NCBI RefSeq assembly: GCF_000499845.2
Contig: NC_023754.2
Location: 25,582,611 to 25,646,610, forward strand
Reading direction: 5' to 3'
Source: Phaseolus vulgaris
Taxonomy: Eukaryota; Streptophyta; Magnoliopsida; Fabales; Fabaceae
Length of the DNA stretch: 64,000 nucleotides
In this document: positions 49,058-61,083 of the stretch, in pieces
Layout of the letters: every line of letters begins with the position of its first letter
Numbering within the stretch: position 1 is the stretch's first letter
Made by a program: the position numbers and the translations under genes
The notes under the pieces: generated by a model
Told to the model about the DNA's origin: nothing
The model's input: the letters and a program-made list of their open reading frames with translations, nothing else
Database searches by the model: none

Positions 49058-50147
49058 GGCTCACGCAAACCAACAGCTCCACGACTTTTGTTCCCAAACT
49101 TCAATCTTTATTTTCTAATGGCTTAAACTCCACCGTTTTAATGTTATTCTCTCCTTAAATTTTCATTTTCATTTTATTCAATTCTATATATAATTATAGA
49201 ACAACCTTTCTGAAAATAAATTCTTTAATTTCTCTTTATACTATAAACATAAATAAATTTAAAATTTAACATAAAAAATCTAATAAATTAAATATTTACT
49301 GCTATATTCATGAGCTTAATAAGCTTGTACCATTATAAAATAAAATAAAAACAATTTTATTTTTTAAAACAGTTATTATAAAAATTAATGAAAGGTAGGA
49401 GGAAACTTGGGAAATGATGCATTTTCGAAAAAAAAATGCATAAAATAGCCGTTAGTTAATTTAGTATTTGGTAATTCTAATGTTAGAATATGAAAAACAA
49501 TTTGCATGAACGGTTAGTTTAGTAAATTGTGCACTTTATAGTTCTTCTTAACATAAGGATATCCATGTTTTAAGGTTGTCTCGTGTATGACCATGATTTT
49601 CTCGTGTGGAAATATTTTGAAAGTTGTAATTTAAAATAAGAATTTTTTTAAAACATATTCTAAAAAATATATAAGTTATTAATAATATTGGATTTGTAAA
49701 ATTTGATTTTGTTGGATAGAGAATTATAATTGAAAAAGAATATCTTGTTAAAAGTCAATCCTTCTTCAAATTTATGACAAAAATATTTATAAAAAATTGT
49801 TCTAAAAATACTTGAACTTGAACTATTAATTTAGCATTTTTTTTTACTGGTAGTAACAGAGGCATGATAAGGAAAGTCTATGTACCCCATCAATCTCATA
49901 TGTAAAAGAAATGAAAACTTTGATGAACAACACAGTCTAAAACACTATGCTGCATAAAAGAGAGGTATTAATAGAAAAAAATAAAATAAAAACTACACAC
50001 ACAAAAAATAAAAGAAGGAGAAATGAAAGAATTTTCTCACATGAAAGTTTCTGGCAAAAGGAACAGAGCAGAGTAGAGAAGCTTGGTGAGATTGAAAGGC
50101 ACAGCAAACAGAGCACTGCTTTTGAAAGCCTCACAGAGACGCGAGAG

Positions 50148-50154
50148 ATTTATA
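50148..50154 (-). promoter_or_regulatory. Possible orphan TATA box, minus strand
   Basis: TATAAAT is followed on the minus strand by CTCTCGCGTCTCTGTGAGGC, a plausible start region. No protein frame follows it. It could drive a non-coding RNA or be a distal start for the deaminase gene 1.2 kb downstream. Confidence 0.25.
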
Positions 50155-50360
50155 GGCTGCTCGGTCATCATGTTAACCAATCAAATATTGTTTTTATTAT
50201 ATAAATTTAACAACTATTATAAAAGTTAAACCTAACATACACATGTGAATTACAAATTATAATGGAATTTAATATGAAAACTGAGAAAGTGTGTGTGTCT
50301 TATTTCTTCTTTAAAAGAAATGCATGTATTGTTCATTCTATAACAGGCATGCATGTATGT

Positions 50361-50426
50361 ATTGATTACAATTAGGATTATAGGCATGTGTGAATTGATT
50401 ACAATTAGGATTAGTAGGCATACATA
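50361..50426. repeat. Two tandem copies of a 33-bp unit
   Basis: ATTGATTACAATTAGGATTA followed by TAGGCAT-type sequence occurs at 50361-50393 and again at 50394-50426, with a few substitutions. Confidence 0.8.
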
Positions 50427-50993
50427 CCATGTTTGTTTATAAATTCACTGTAACATAAATTTTAATAATTAGTTTGATAAAAAGTATTATTATTATCTTA
50501 AAATTATTTAATATTATTCTCTTAAAAAATATACATACTCATTATCTATTATCCATTAAAAATATTTAGTATTCGCTGTAGATGTTAAATACAGACGTCA
50601 CATGTATGAAATTTTTTGCAAACTTGAATTTGATGTAAAAAAATGTGTCAACTTATCTACGTGATTAATAATAAGATTTAATAAAAATTAATTATGCTTT
50701 CTTAGTTGTTACTTTTTAAAATAAAAAATAAGGAAGTTAGCCAATATTTTGAGGATATTATTAATCAAGGCACAAAAATAGTTATAAGAAAATATAATAT
50801 CCATTCACAGTTCTTTGATATTCATGTTTTTAGTACAACGTTTAGTAAAGTATTTATTCATAATTCTTTGATTTTAATACCTTTAAATTTTATGATAAAA
50901 TGTTAATGTACACTACCTTACGTTTTAATATACTTTTAATTTTTAATAAAAAAGAGTAATTATTAACTTCTTAATTTAGTGTTTTTGTTATAA

Positions 50994-51060
50994 TTTATAC
51001 CTATATATAAGGAAATTTCCCATTATAATCCGCTTTTTTATGTTTATAATTTTTTTTTAT
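50994..51060 (+). mobile_element. Helitron-like 5' end, 3' end not found
   Basis: TTTATACCTATATATAAGG closely resembles the 5' end of the complete Helitron at 57402 (TCTATACCTATATATAAAGG) and is likewise followed by a T-rich block and a CCCTT string. I could not find a matching 3' hairpin and CTRR end downstream, so this may be a truncated relative. Confidence 0.35.
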
Positions 51061-51322
51061 TATACCCTTAATTAATATATCTCATTTTATTAGTACAATG
51101 AAGTATTTTATCATTTCATATGAATTACTTAGAATAAAACTATTTTTTAATTTAATATTAATACACCGTTTTTATAGGCAAACTGACTACCTAACTTTTT
51201 CCTTAATTCCTTATTTTAAAGTAACAACAGGAAGAAAGAGATAGCATATTCTCACACGTTTCTACATCAAATCTCACATATCAAATAAAATAATCTTCAT
51301 TTTTAATCACTCTCTTCACTCC

Positions 51323-51494
51323 ATTTTTTTTTTTTATAAAAATGTTTTCATCACTATGCAACTTTACATCATTTAGGCTGACACTTCAAACAACAACAAT
51401 CATATGCTGTCACATGAAAAAAAATATTATTAAAAAAAAATACAAAAATACAAAAATATGGAGGATTAGGCCAAAACCCATATGTTAACAAAAA
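51323..51494 (-). repeat. 170-bp dispersed repeat, inverted copy
   Basis: Read on the minus strand this matches 60914-61083 end to end. Shared blocks are GTTAACATATGGGTTTTGGC, a TATTTTTGTATTTTT run, AATAATATTTTTTTTCATGT, a CATATGATTGTT block and a final TTTTTATAAAAAA. The two copies face each other 9.4 kb apart. No terminal inverted repeat or target duplication is clear, so the class is unknown. Confidence 0.7.
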
Positions 51495-54174
51495 CGATAC
51501 ATAGGTAGACTATACCCATATGCGAAATAGATTCCTCATACTTTTCTAAAGCGTACACATAAAACAAATAAGCAAACATTTATTATGAATATGTTGATTT
51601 GTAAGAAGCCGCCTATGAAAAACTTTTCAATTAGGAGCCTTTAACATTCCAAAAAAATGAAGAAACTTTTATTGCGAAGTTGTGGAGAGAATGTCTTAGC
51701 AATTTTTCTTTTAGTGCGAACTATCTCCTCCCAGTATCATTGACATCTTCCTCCATCTTTTTAGGATCAGTCTAAAAATTTTAACCAACCTGATTTTCAA
51801 CAGTGATATGGTCAGTACCAATATAAGGTTCAAGCTTAAATGGTCGCACCACACTATGGTTTCCCTTTTCAAAATGTTTGGTCACCACTGGAGGAAGAAG
51901 ATGAAGATGTTGTGTACGGTGGTGGTGCAGGAAACGCTCTCCTCCAATTTTCCTCTTGTAAACTATAAAAAGTACAAGTTTTTAATGCAAATTATTTTTA
52001 GTAAAATCATTATTGTTTTGTATCTACCATCAAATCAATCATAACTTTATGTGAACATCATCACACTATCAAATCCCAAAACTACTAATGGAAGATGAGA
52101 ATAAATTTGAAGCAGAAGACATACTCAAACCAGAGAAGAAAAAAAAAAGTTATTTAATCAATTTATCATTTTTCTTTTACATGTTATTTTTTGTTTTTCA
52201 TTTTCGAGTCATTCAAAATTATTTTTGTATGTGTATTAAATTTTTATCGTGATGAAATTCGAGTAAAGAATTTTTTTTACACATGCGATTATGCTTCCAC
52301 TCGTTATTAATAAAGTTCATCCCGTTTAGTGATTTTTAAAATATAAGGCAATTAAACAGATTAATATTTGTAAACTACAGTTAGAGCATGCTAATAATAA
52401 ATTGATTTATAGAACTAATATTATAAAGATAGTACAATTTTTTTATAACAGTTTCTTTATGTCATTTTAGTTAGATAGTCTTATCTTTTACTAAATTTAA
52501 ATATTTTATTACTTAATGAAATACATAATGGCATAATTATTTTAAAAAAAAAAACATAAACGGCATAACCCTATTAAAATATCCTATAACTTCACAGTTA
52601 TTTTTATAGAATTAAATATATTTTAATTTTTTAAAATTATATTTTTAAATATAAAACATGGAGATGTGTTTCCACTTGCTATGCACTACAGTGATAAGTA
52701 ATGATGTACTAATGGGATGACAGATTAACTTATCTCTTTTAAATATAATTAATAGTTTGATTTCTAGGCTGTGCACACAAAGATAACAATTTGCTAGGAA
52801 ATGTCAATGTCTGATTCTCTGTACTTTGAAAATATCAATAATTCTTTTTATTTGAAAATTTTAAATATATTTTTTATTCAAAATATTTATGTATTTTACA
52901 ATGTTATCTATTTTAACATAAATAAGTCTACTCTTTTTTTTTGGTGAAATAACTTTTTTAAAAAATTATTTAAGTTTATAGTTTATTTTAAATAAATAAA
53001 TAAGATAAGAAACAAAGAAGATAAGAAGATGCTTTTCTCTCTTTGGATTCTTTGTATATGTAAGAAAAAAATAAATTTTATATGAAGTTGTTGCATTTTT
53101 TGTTTTTTCTTCAACTTGAGAAAAAAAAAAGATAAGAAAGAAAGGTTCATTACTATAACTTTTAAATTTGTTATATTTCGGAAAAAGAATTCTTATAATG
53201 GAACTTTGTAAAATTTATAAAAAAAATTACTGGAAACTAAATATTTACAAAGTTTTATAAAAAAAAATCTTTAAAATGTATCGCAAGATATACAAAAATT
53301 ATAGCAACATTTTGATTATATAAAATACTTAAATTAATTTATTTTATATTTTTAACCATAAAAATTTTATATTATTTTTTTAAAACACTTTACGTAATAC
53401 TCTAAAATATACATCTAACTATTACAATATAAGTTCTATCGATTTTTATACAAACTTGAAATTATTCAAAATATTTCTATTACAAAATTTTAACTTATAA
53501 AAATATAAATATTAATAATATAAGGTTTAAACATCCTAAAGTTATCCTAAAGTTTTCCGGAACTTCCAATACTTATACGAAAAATCTTTCACTTAAGTAA
53601 AAATGAAGTCGGGAATAAGTGTTGATTGCCTCTTATATTTTCACTTAAGAAAAAAGTGAAAATACCAAAAAGATCAATTTGATGATTATAATGTGTCAAA
53701 TGTAAGTTGCACTCTCACCGAATTCATGTATCTATCCACAGTAACTAATAAAAAATAATTATTATCGTAGAAAGTCATATCCAAAACTTAATTCATAATA
53801 GTCATACTTTAATAATTTAACATGCAAGAATCTATTCATCATATCAATATCTCAAAAATTATATTGAAAAAGTGATTTAAAACAATAATTTATTAACAAA
53901 AAATAAACTCAAATAAATAACATTATGCTATATTTCAAACATTTACATATTTTCAAACAAAACACACTTTTTGTGTAAAAAAATCAAAATATTGTAATCA
54001 AAATCATCTTTATATCAATATCATTTATTCTAGAGTTCTATAAAAAATATTAATAACTTTGGTTATTTGTTAAAGCTTGTTTTAGTTAAAGTCAAATTTC
54101 CAACTCCTCCTATTTCACATAGAATTAAAATTAAAATTGTACACAAATGTCTCTTAGCAATTATCTAAACATAC
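51495..54174. other. AT-rich intergenic DNA
   Basis: No gene or element with clear ends was seen. A 78-codon frame at 51808-52044 has no recognisable features. Most of the rest is homopolymer-rich. Confidence 0.55.
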
Positions 54175-54524
54175 CGCTAGAAGAATTATGAAATAAAAAT
54201 TAATTTTAGAGAAAAAAAATAATTAGTTATTAGATACCATTTTAGAGACTAAAAAAATGGTTAGTTTCTAAATTAGTTTTTATTATTATTAAATGGTTTC
54301 TAAATTGGTATTTAATTAACTATCAAAATTTTGTTATCAAATTTAGAATCTAAATAATTGGTAGTTATTAAATACCAATTTAGAAACTATTTAATAATAA
54401 TAGAAACTAATTTAGAAACCAACAATTGTTTTAGTGTCTAGAATAATCTCTAATTTAGTCACTATAACAAATAATTATTTTTTGTATCTAAAATTTGTGT
54501 TTATTTCATGATTTTTTTGTAATA
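54175..54524. mobile_element. CACTA-type MITE with TAC target duplication
   Basis: This 350-bp palindromic element has ends CGCTAGAAGAATTATGAA and TTCATGATTTTTTTGTAATA, diverged from the CACTACAAGAAAATCATG terminus. The interior matches the copy at 60336-60698 (TTAGTTTCTAAATTAG..., TTTCTAAATTGGTATNTAAT...). The flanking triplet TAC is present on both sides (54172-54174, 54525-54527), the 3-bp duplication typical of CACTA insertions. It is non-coding. Confidence 0.75.
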
Positions 54525-55983
54525 TACCATTGTGATATTGGATTAACAAGGATTCATATTTACCCTAAGATCACATGCAAAACCCTTAATCTCTGTACAT
54601 GCAAAACTTCATAAATCTAACAAGAAAATGGGTAGAAAGGAGTCTAAAACAAATTATGATCATATAGATTTATGAAAGAATATACAAATTTGTCAAAAAT
54701 CTAGAAAAATAATAGTTTTTCTAATATGAAATTTGAATAGTTAATTTTTCTATTTATAAATTTTCTATTTAAATAATAAAATAATAATGTTTTATCTCAA
54801 TTATACAAATTCTATTACTAAAAATTAAACAATTAATTATTACATATTTTAGAAACAGCTCCGAACCATATAAACAGACAAAAAAATCAATAAAGTAGAT
54901 AGATGATTGATTTAAATAAATCATACGGAATAGACAAAGAAACGAAACACAATTCAAAATTGAGAAAATTAATAAAAACGTGTAGAAACCGTTTTTATTT
55001 GATTATAGCAATTCTTATTTGACTTTTAATATATATAAATTCTTACATTTTCAAAATTTTCAACTTTAAATTTCAATTTACTATTACAATTTAATTAAAT
55101 ACATTAGCACGTAAAAACTAAAAAAAAAACTACGTAACATATATTATTTCATAATTAATTTCTTTTTTGTTATAATAATTACTTTAAAAGTGACATCAAA
55201 TCTAATTTCTAGCAATTAATAGTATAAAAATATTTATTTCATGTAGTATCAAAATTAAACAGTTGCTGTTTCAATTTAATGTCCAATCGCAATTAAACAA
55301 CACTCTTTAGAGTTTCTTTATAAAAATAAAAAGTGATATAAGACAATTCATGCCAATTAGTTTACTTATTATAGAGAAACTAATTGCCTTTAGGAAAAGA
55401 ATTTATAAAGAAAATGAAAGATTTTATTTATAGGAAGTGGGAATTTATCCAAAAAAAATGTGATTAAGCATATTTAAGAGATTGGGAAAAAGAAGTGGCA
55501 TGAAACAATTTAAGGTATGAGAAATGAGTAAGGAAAAATTCCGTAACTTTTCTAGGAATGACTTGTGGATGTGACAAAGGTTGTTTTGTTGATAGAGAAT
55601 TAAAGATTGTCAAATGTCAAAATTACAGGTTGAAGTGCACTAAAGTGATTGTACAAACACCGTTTTGTGTACATTGCATCTTCTTATGTGCGCATGTGGT
55701 CTGTCCATAAATGGATTTGACCCCACCATCTGTCCCCCCCTCTTCTCTCTTTCTACATTTTCCCACGTAACCCTCTCTCACTTTTTACTCTCTTTTCTTT
55801 TATTTACCAATTCAATGTCTGCATCACTTAACTATTTCAATATAAACAATTGGGTAATATTACAATTCAAATCCAACTTAGCTTCCTCCAAATTTAGTTC
55901 AACTTATTTATGTAGCTTGCGTTTTGTTATTTGGGAAAACAAAAAGAGAAAAAAACTAGAGATCATATAGACTAGAAAAGAGA
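54525..55983. other. AT-rich intergenic DNA
   Basis: No gene was supported. A less AT-rich CT-rich patch at about 55660-55800 contains a 101-codon frame (55665-55970) with no known similarity. Confidence 0.5.
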
Positions 55984-56276
55984 AGAATTCATATATATAA
56001 CTGAGTGCAAATCTCAATTTTATGAAATGGTTTTATGGAGTTTAGATAGACTTAAAGTTCATTTCTTAATATGATATCAGAACCATTTCAATCCTATCCT
56101 AGCGAATATTTGTTGGGTTTATCAGGTCATTACCTATAATATGTTATCCCACACACACGAACTGCTGTCAATTTCGGTGTGAGGGGTATAATTCATTATA
56201 TATAAATTGGTGCAAACCTCAACTTCATGAACCGATTTTATGAGGTTGAGTTAGGCTTAAAGTCCACTTCTTAATA
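55984..56276 (+). mobile_element. TRIM-like short-LTR retroelement
   Basis: Two direct repeats of roughly 88 bp (about 55984-56071 and 56187-56276) share the blocks AATTCAT, GTGCAAA[T/C]CTCAA, TGGTTTTATGG/CGATTTTATGAGG and TTAAAGT[T/C]CA[T/C]TTCTTAATA. Directly after the first comes TGATATCAGAACC, a near match to the TGGTATCAGAGCC primer-binding site for initiator tRNA-Met. Just before the second comes the purine-rich GGTGTGAGGGG. Short LTRs, PBS and PPT without coding sequence define a terminal-repeat retrotransposon in miniature. The outer LTR edges are approximate. Confidence 0.6.
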
Positions 56277-57401
56277 TAAAACTGTATAAAAATATAAATA
56301 TATTTTTATCAATAATTTTAAAATTATATTTTTTTATATTAAAATAAATACTAATTGTTGGTAGTTTGTGAGTTCTCCACATATCTGTTAGTTATTACAC
56401 CAGTTTTAAATTTGGTAGTAACTTTCTAGATTTGTGTGGATTCGTTTTCTGATCAAATGAGAAATAGAACACTACAAATTTAACTAAGTTAGTAAAACCA
56501 AGTGGACAATTTATTGAAGAATAACTTCTCCAAATATACAATTGTTTCAATGTAAACTAAGATTAATTCGAAATATGCATGTTCACAAACAAATTAAAAA
56601 CTAAAAAAAAAAAAAAACTAGCCAACTAGATGCAAATTGTGATGGTCGAAGAAACGAATCACAATTTTTTTTCCTTTTATATAAATCATTAATGCTTTTA
56701 TGTGATGGCATTGACTCCTAGTGGTAAATGTTTCTCGCATCGAATTTAAGTTACAAAATGTAGTAGTATACAAGGCACAAAGCATGCAGTCATGATTAAT
56801 TAAGATTCACTTAAAATAAAGTCAATATAATTATACTTTTAAATCGAATGTGAATATTTAAATCCAAATTAACGAAACGGTTGACTAAATCGATTAAAGT
56901 GAGTATACGTATGAATTGAATCAACTTGTAAATAATGATTCATGAGATAGCATTGACGCCAAGTCATAAATGATAAAAATATAATATGTGAACATGAGAT
57001 TACACATATATAATTAATTCAATTTATTTGTTTAAATTTTAAAACAGATAATATACTCCAAGAAAATAAATATTATATTTAGTGAATTTTAATATAAAAA
57101 AAATCAAATTTTCTAAATACTTCATAGATATTCTCATCCTTAAATTTAATCACTAGTCTCAATAAATACAATTAATGAAAAGTGTATCTTTATTTTATAA
57201 TAACAAAATTACTAAATGAAATTAACTATTCTTAATCAATGTAAAATAGTTTGTTTTGTTTATAATTAAATCTAAGGCGGTACTGTTTTTTTTATTATTA
57301 CTGACTTTTTTTAAATCTCAATTTTATGAATAAAAACATATATTCATAATAGTTAGTAAAGACAAATATAAAAAAATTAATGCTTCATCAAAATTAGAAA
57401 A
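56277..57401. other. AT-rich intergenic DNA
   Basis: This lies between the TRIM-like element and the Helitron. I see no gene and no element with clear ends. Confidence 0.55.
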
Positions 57402-58261
57402 TCTATACCTATATATAAAGGGGATTCCCCTCTTAACTTCTCTTAATTTTTTTTCCTATTTTATCCTTATATTAATATTTAATTTTATTATTGTATTATG
57501 GTTATTGTGTCATTTCTTATTCCCCTCTCAACTGCTCTTAATTTTTTTTCCATTTTATCCTTACTTAATAATTTATTGTATTAATTTATTTTGGTTATTT
57601 GGACATTTTATAATTTCAAAAATTAATAAAATAATTTTAAAATTTAAAATTTATTTTATTTGTCATTATTTAACTGAGAGTGGAGAGAGTGGATAGATTG
57701 ATTAGTTACTTTTCTGTTTTAAAGATCTTCTCCTTTATTAAATAAAAAATTAAAAATATTTGTAATATTTTGTGGACCACTTTTAGCGGAAAAGTGGAAA
57801 TTTGTTACGTTACTTTTTTATTTAAACTGATATTCTCTTTTATTAAAATTGTAGAATTTTAAAATTGATTTAAGAAACGGATTTTATGATTATCCACTAC
57901 ACATAACCCACGTATCCTACTTCCCACTTACTCTCTCATGTATAGGTACCTACTCTCCACTTTCTCTCTCCACTACACATAACACGTTCTTTTTTTTACC
58001 ATACTTCTCACTTTCTTTTATCTTTTCCTTTTCACTTTCATGTAAATAAATAAATTCATTCATTCTCTTTGCCATATGTAACTTTTAATTACCTCTCTCC
58101 ACTATTTTATTAACCTACTCTTTAATTGTATACTCTTTAACTTCTCATTTTAATTTTATTAAAAGAAATTGTTTTTGAAAAATAAAAAAAAATACTAAAG
58201 AAACAAAAATAAAAAATGTGGATACACAGGCACTGTACATCAGTGCATGTGTTCCCGCTAG
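57402..58261 (+). mobile_element. Non-autonomous Helitron, complete ends
   Basis: The element starts TCTATACCTATATATAAAGG after an A (57401) and ends CTAG before a T (58262), the A|TC...CTRR|T insertion pattern of Helitrons. The 3' end has a GCACTG-TACAT-CAGTGC hairpin at 58230-58246, then eleven bases (ATGTGTTCCCG), then CTAG, the expected spacing. There are no terminal inverted repeats and no RepHel frame, so at 860 bp it depends on an autonomous relative. The left part carries a tandem duplication of roughly 95 bp (57425-57519 and 57520 to about 57611), each copy beginning TTCCCCTCT. Confidence 0.85.
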
Positions 58262-59997
58262 TATCTTATAAAAAAAATCACAAATGTATTATGCATCTTA
58301 TAATAAACACTAAAAAAGTAATATACAAAGATCGATAATATTTGTATGAAGAATTTTGTTCGACATCTTGTATTTACAATTTTACTCGTGTTATAATAAT
58401 GACTAGGTAAATATTTGTTTAATTACGAGAATATCTTGATAATAGTTTTTTATTAAGTAACATACATTTCTACTGGTTAAGAGAATTATTGTTTATATTA
58501 TATTAAACTTTAATATGTTAATTGTTAATAAATAATTTGATAGTTTTAATAAGTTATAGTTGTTTTATGTTTTTAATCAAAATTTTCAGTATTTAACTTA
58601 TGCTGATGTAATTTTAGATATAAAATAAATCATGTTGTGAGGGATGATACTTGCTTTATTATACTTCTTAAGGTCACTTTTGGTTTCGAATACGAACCAA
58701 TCGTAGTACTATCATAATTATCAAAAACATATATTTTAACAAAAAATTGTAATTAGATAAACTTTATAATCAATTATAAACTTTCTATTAATCTTTTTAA
58801 TTATTCGCTTTTTTTTCGTCCATCTAAACAATTTTGTTTAAACTATGAGACTTTTCTCCCTTAAAAATCTTGTTCTAATTATTTGAGAGATACTTTTCCC
58901 CACTTAAGATCTTCTCACATTAGTTGATACATCTTTCTCACAAAGATTATTTCAGAAGATTTAGTAAAAGATTTTCTTCCATCGTATTATTATTGCTACA
59001 AGTGTATATAAACCTGACAATTATGTCATCGCTTAACGCGAATGGTTGTAAATTGTAAATTCCCTTTTAGATGTTGAATTCTCACTGATAACAAAAAAAA
59101 ACATAATTATTACATCTCACATCAAACTCTTCTTCTCTCTTCACTGTGTAACATTATTTAATATATAATGTTTGCAATCTTATGATAATTAAAACATACA
59201 ACTTACTTCTTTTATGTTAAATTCACACAATATCTTTTAGAAATTATGTGATATTAAATTAATTGTCAATAGACATATCTACTAAAAGAGTCATTATTTA
59301 TGGGGCAATAGTACTCATCTCACACTTAAGTTTTATTTTACATGTTTCAACCTTGTGTAAAAACAATTGACCATTTTATTATATATCTCTTAAAAACTCG
59401 ATCATAAAAGGATACATGAAATATATGAATGATCAAAATTTCATGTTAGTTACTTGACACTTAAAACTGCATTCTGTAAATAAATAAATAAAAAGTCCAT
59501 CTCTGTGAGATAAACTTGTTTCACACATCAATAAGAAAAATAAATATTAATATATTATTGTGAATAGTCATTAATAAACGTAAAAATTTAACTCTTATAT
59601 TTATATATATAATTCATAAAGTCATTTCAATATATATACATATATTTACGACTTATGATACTTAAAAACATATTTTTCAAAACATAATAATAAAACATTT
59701 ACATGGTAATTTTTTAAAAATAAAAATCCCTACTCTATCATGTATATGTAGTTCCTAGATTATCTTTTAAACATCTTATTTCAAAAAAAAACTATCAAGT
59801 ATGATTAAAATCGTTATTATACAACAAAATAATACATAAAGGTAAGCTCGCTTAAAAATTGTCATGTTTATAGAAGTATAATAGTAAAAATATGTATATA
59901 TAATTATAATAAGAAACTAAAATAATTTCATTATTCAAGTCCATTTATAAAGAAATATATCTCATTTTTTAAAATTATTTTAGTTATAAAAAATATA
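58262..59997. other. AT-rich intergenic DNA
   Basis: No gene was supported and no element with clear ends was seen between the Helitron and the second TRIM-like element. Confidence 0.55.
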
Positions 59998-60285
59998 TAT
60001 TAAAAAATAGACTTTAAGTCTAATTTAATCTTATAATAAAATCGGTTTATAAAGTGAAGTTTGCACTCACTTATATACTATGTTGAAATGTTTTTATTTC
60101 TAGTTAATGTGCAATCTCTAACACACCATCACACCCTCATGTTGAGACCCTCCAATGATACCATAGTAAAAAATGAATTTTAAGTCTAACTCAATTTTAT
60201 AAAACTGACTCTTATAAAATGAGGTTTATATCCACTTATATATTGTGAAATGTGTTTATTTTTAGTTAATGTGGGATCTTCAACA
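59998..60285 (-). mobile_element. TRIM-like short-LTR retroelement, 288 bp
   Basis: On the minus strand, LTR 1 (60285-60164, 122 bp) starts TGTTGAAGATCCCACATTAA and LTR 2 (60123-59998, 126 bp) starts TGTTAGAGATTGCACATTAA; they are similar throughout. TGGTATCA, the core of the initiator tRNA-Met primer site, directly follows LTR 1. The purine-rich GAGGGTGTGATGG directly precedes LTR 2. The flanking pentamers ATATA and ACATA match at four of five bases. The inner domain is only about 40 bp and has no gene. It belongs to the same broad family as the element at 55984 (shared AAGTGAGTGCAAAC-type and TTAGACTTAAAGTC-type blocks). Confidence 0.75.
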
Positions 60286-60335
60286 ACATATGTTTAGATG
60301 TCTTATTCTTGATGTCTACCATATTACATATCATA

Positions 60336-60698
60336 CACTACAAGAAAATCATGAAATAGAAACTCATTTTCAGAGACCAAAATAGTTAGTTACAATAGAA
60401 ACTAAAATAGAGACCATTTTAGAAACTAAAAAAAAAATTGGTTTCTAAATTAGTTTTTATTATTGTTAAATAGTTTATAAATTGGTATCTAATTAGCAAC
60501 TAAGGTTTTAACTGCCAATTATTTAGTTTCTAAATTTGGTAGCAAAAACCTTGGTTGTTAATTAGATACTAATTTAGAAACTATTTAACAATAATAGAAA
60601 ATAATAGAAACTAATTTAGAAACCAAATTTCTTTTTAGTTTCTAAAATGGTCTCTAATTTAGTTACTATAATTTCTATTCCATGATTTTCTTGTAGTG
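60336..60698. mobile_element. CACTA-type MITE, intact ends, ATA duplication
   Basis: This 363-bp element begins CACTACAAGAAAATCATGA and ends TCATGATTTTCTTGTAGTG (read to 60698). The terminal inverted repeat is nearly perfect for the first 18 bases and continues as a long imperfect palindrome across the whole element. The target triplet ATA flanks both sides (60333-60335 and 60699-60701). A CACTA start with a 3-bp duplication marks the En/Spm superfamily. The element carries no transposase, so it must be mobilised from elsewhere. It is the best-preserved of the copies in this window. Confidence 0.88.
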
Positions 60699-60913
60699 AT
60701 ATCCCATCTTGATACTTATTATGATCATTAAACACATAACATCATATTTTATTAATTATACAAATTTTGTAGTTGTGAATAATTTTGTAGTTTATAAAAT
60801 AATATCTAACATAATGTGTTTAATGCTATGACTAATGTTTTGTGGATGTTTCGTAATCAATGGAATATTTGTCTTAATTATTGTGCGAAAATCAGGTTTA
60901 GAGTTCCTCATAC

Positions 60914-61083
60914 TTTTGTTAACATATGGGTTTTGGCCTAATTCCCTTATATTTTTGTATTTTTTTTAATAATATTTTTTTTCATGTAATGACATATGAT
61001 TGTTATTACTTGAGGTATCAACCTAGTTGAGATGTCAAATTACATAATGATGTCTAACATGAAAGCATTTTTATAAAAAAAAA
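60914..61083 (+). repeat. 170-bp dispersed repeat
   Basis: The plus-strand partner of 51323-51494; it also matches 3486-3590 over its right half. It starts TTTTGTTAACATATGGGTTT, includes a TTACTTGAGGTATCAACC half-palindrome, and ends TTTTTATAAAAAAAAA. It abuts a CACTA MITE fragment at 61084. Confidence 0.7.

Larger units (their letters stand above)
49058..50993. other. Intergenic DNA with a possible orphan promoter
   Basis: Mostly AT-rich. A less AT-rich island at about 49930-50175 has a minus-strand TATAAAT at 50148-50154 and CT-rich sequence downstream of it. A 33-bp unit occurs twice in tandem at 50361-50426. The frames here (for example plus 49947-50204 and minus 49937-50134) resemble no known protein. 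Confidence 0.45.
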
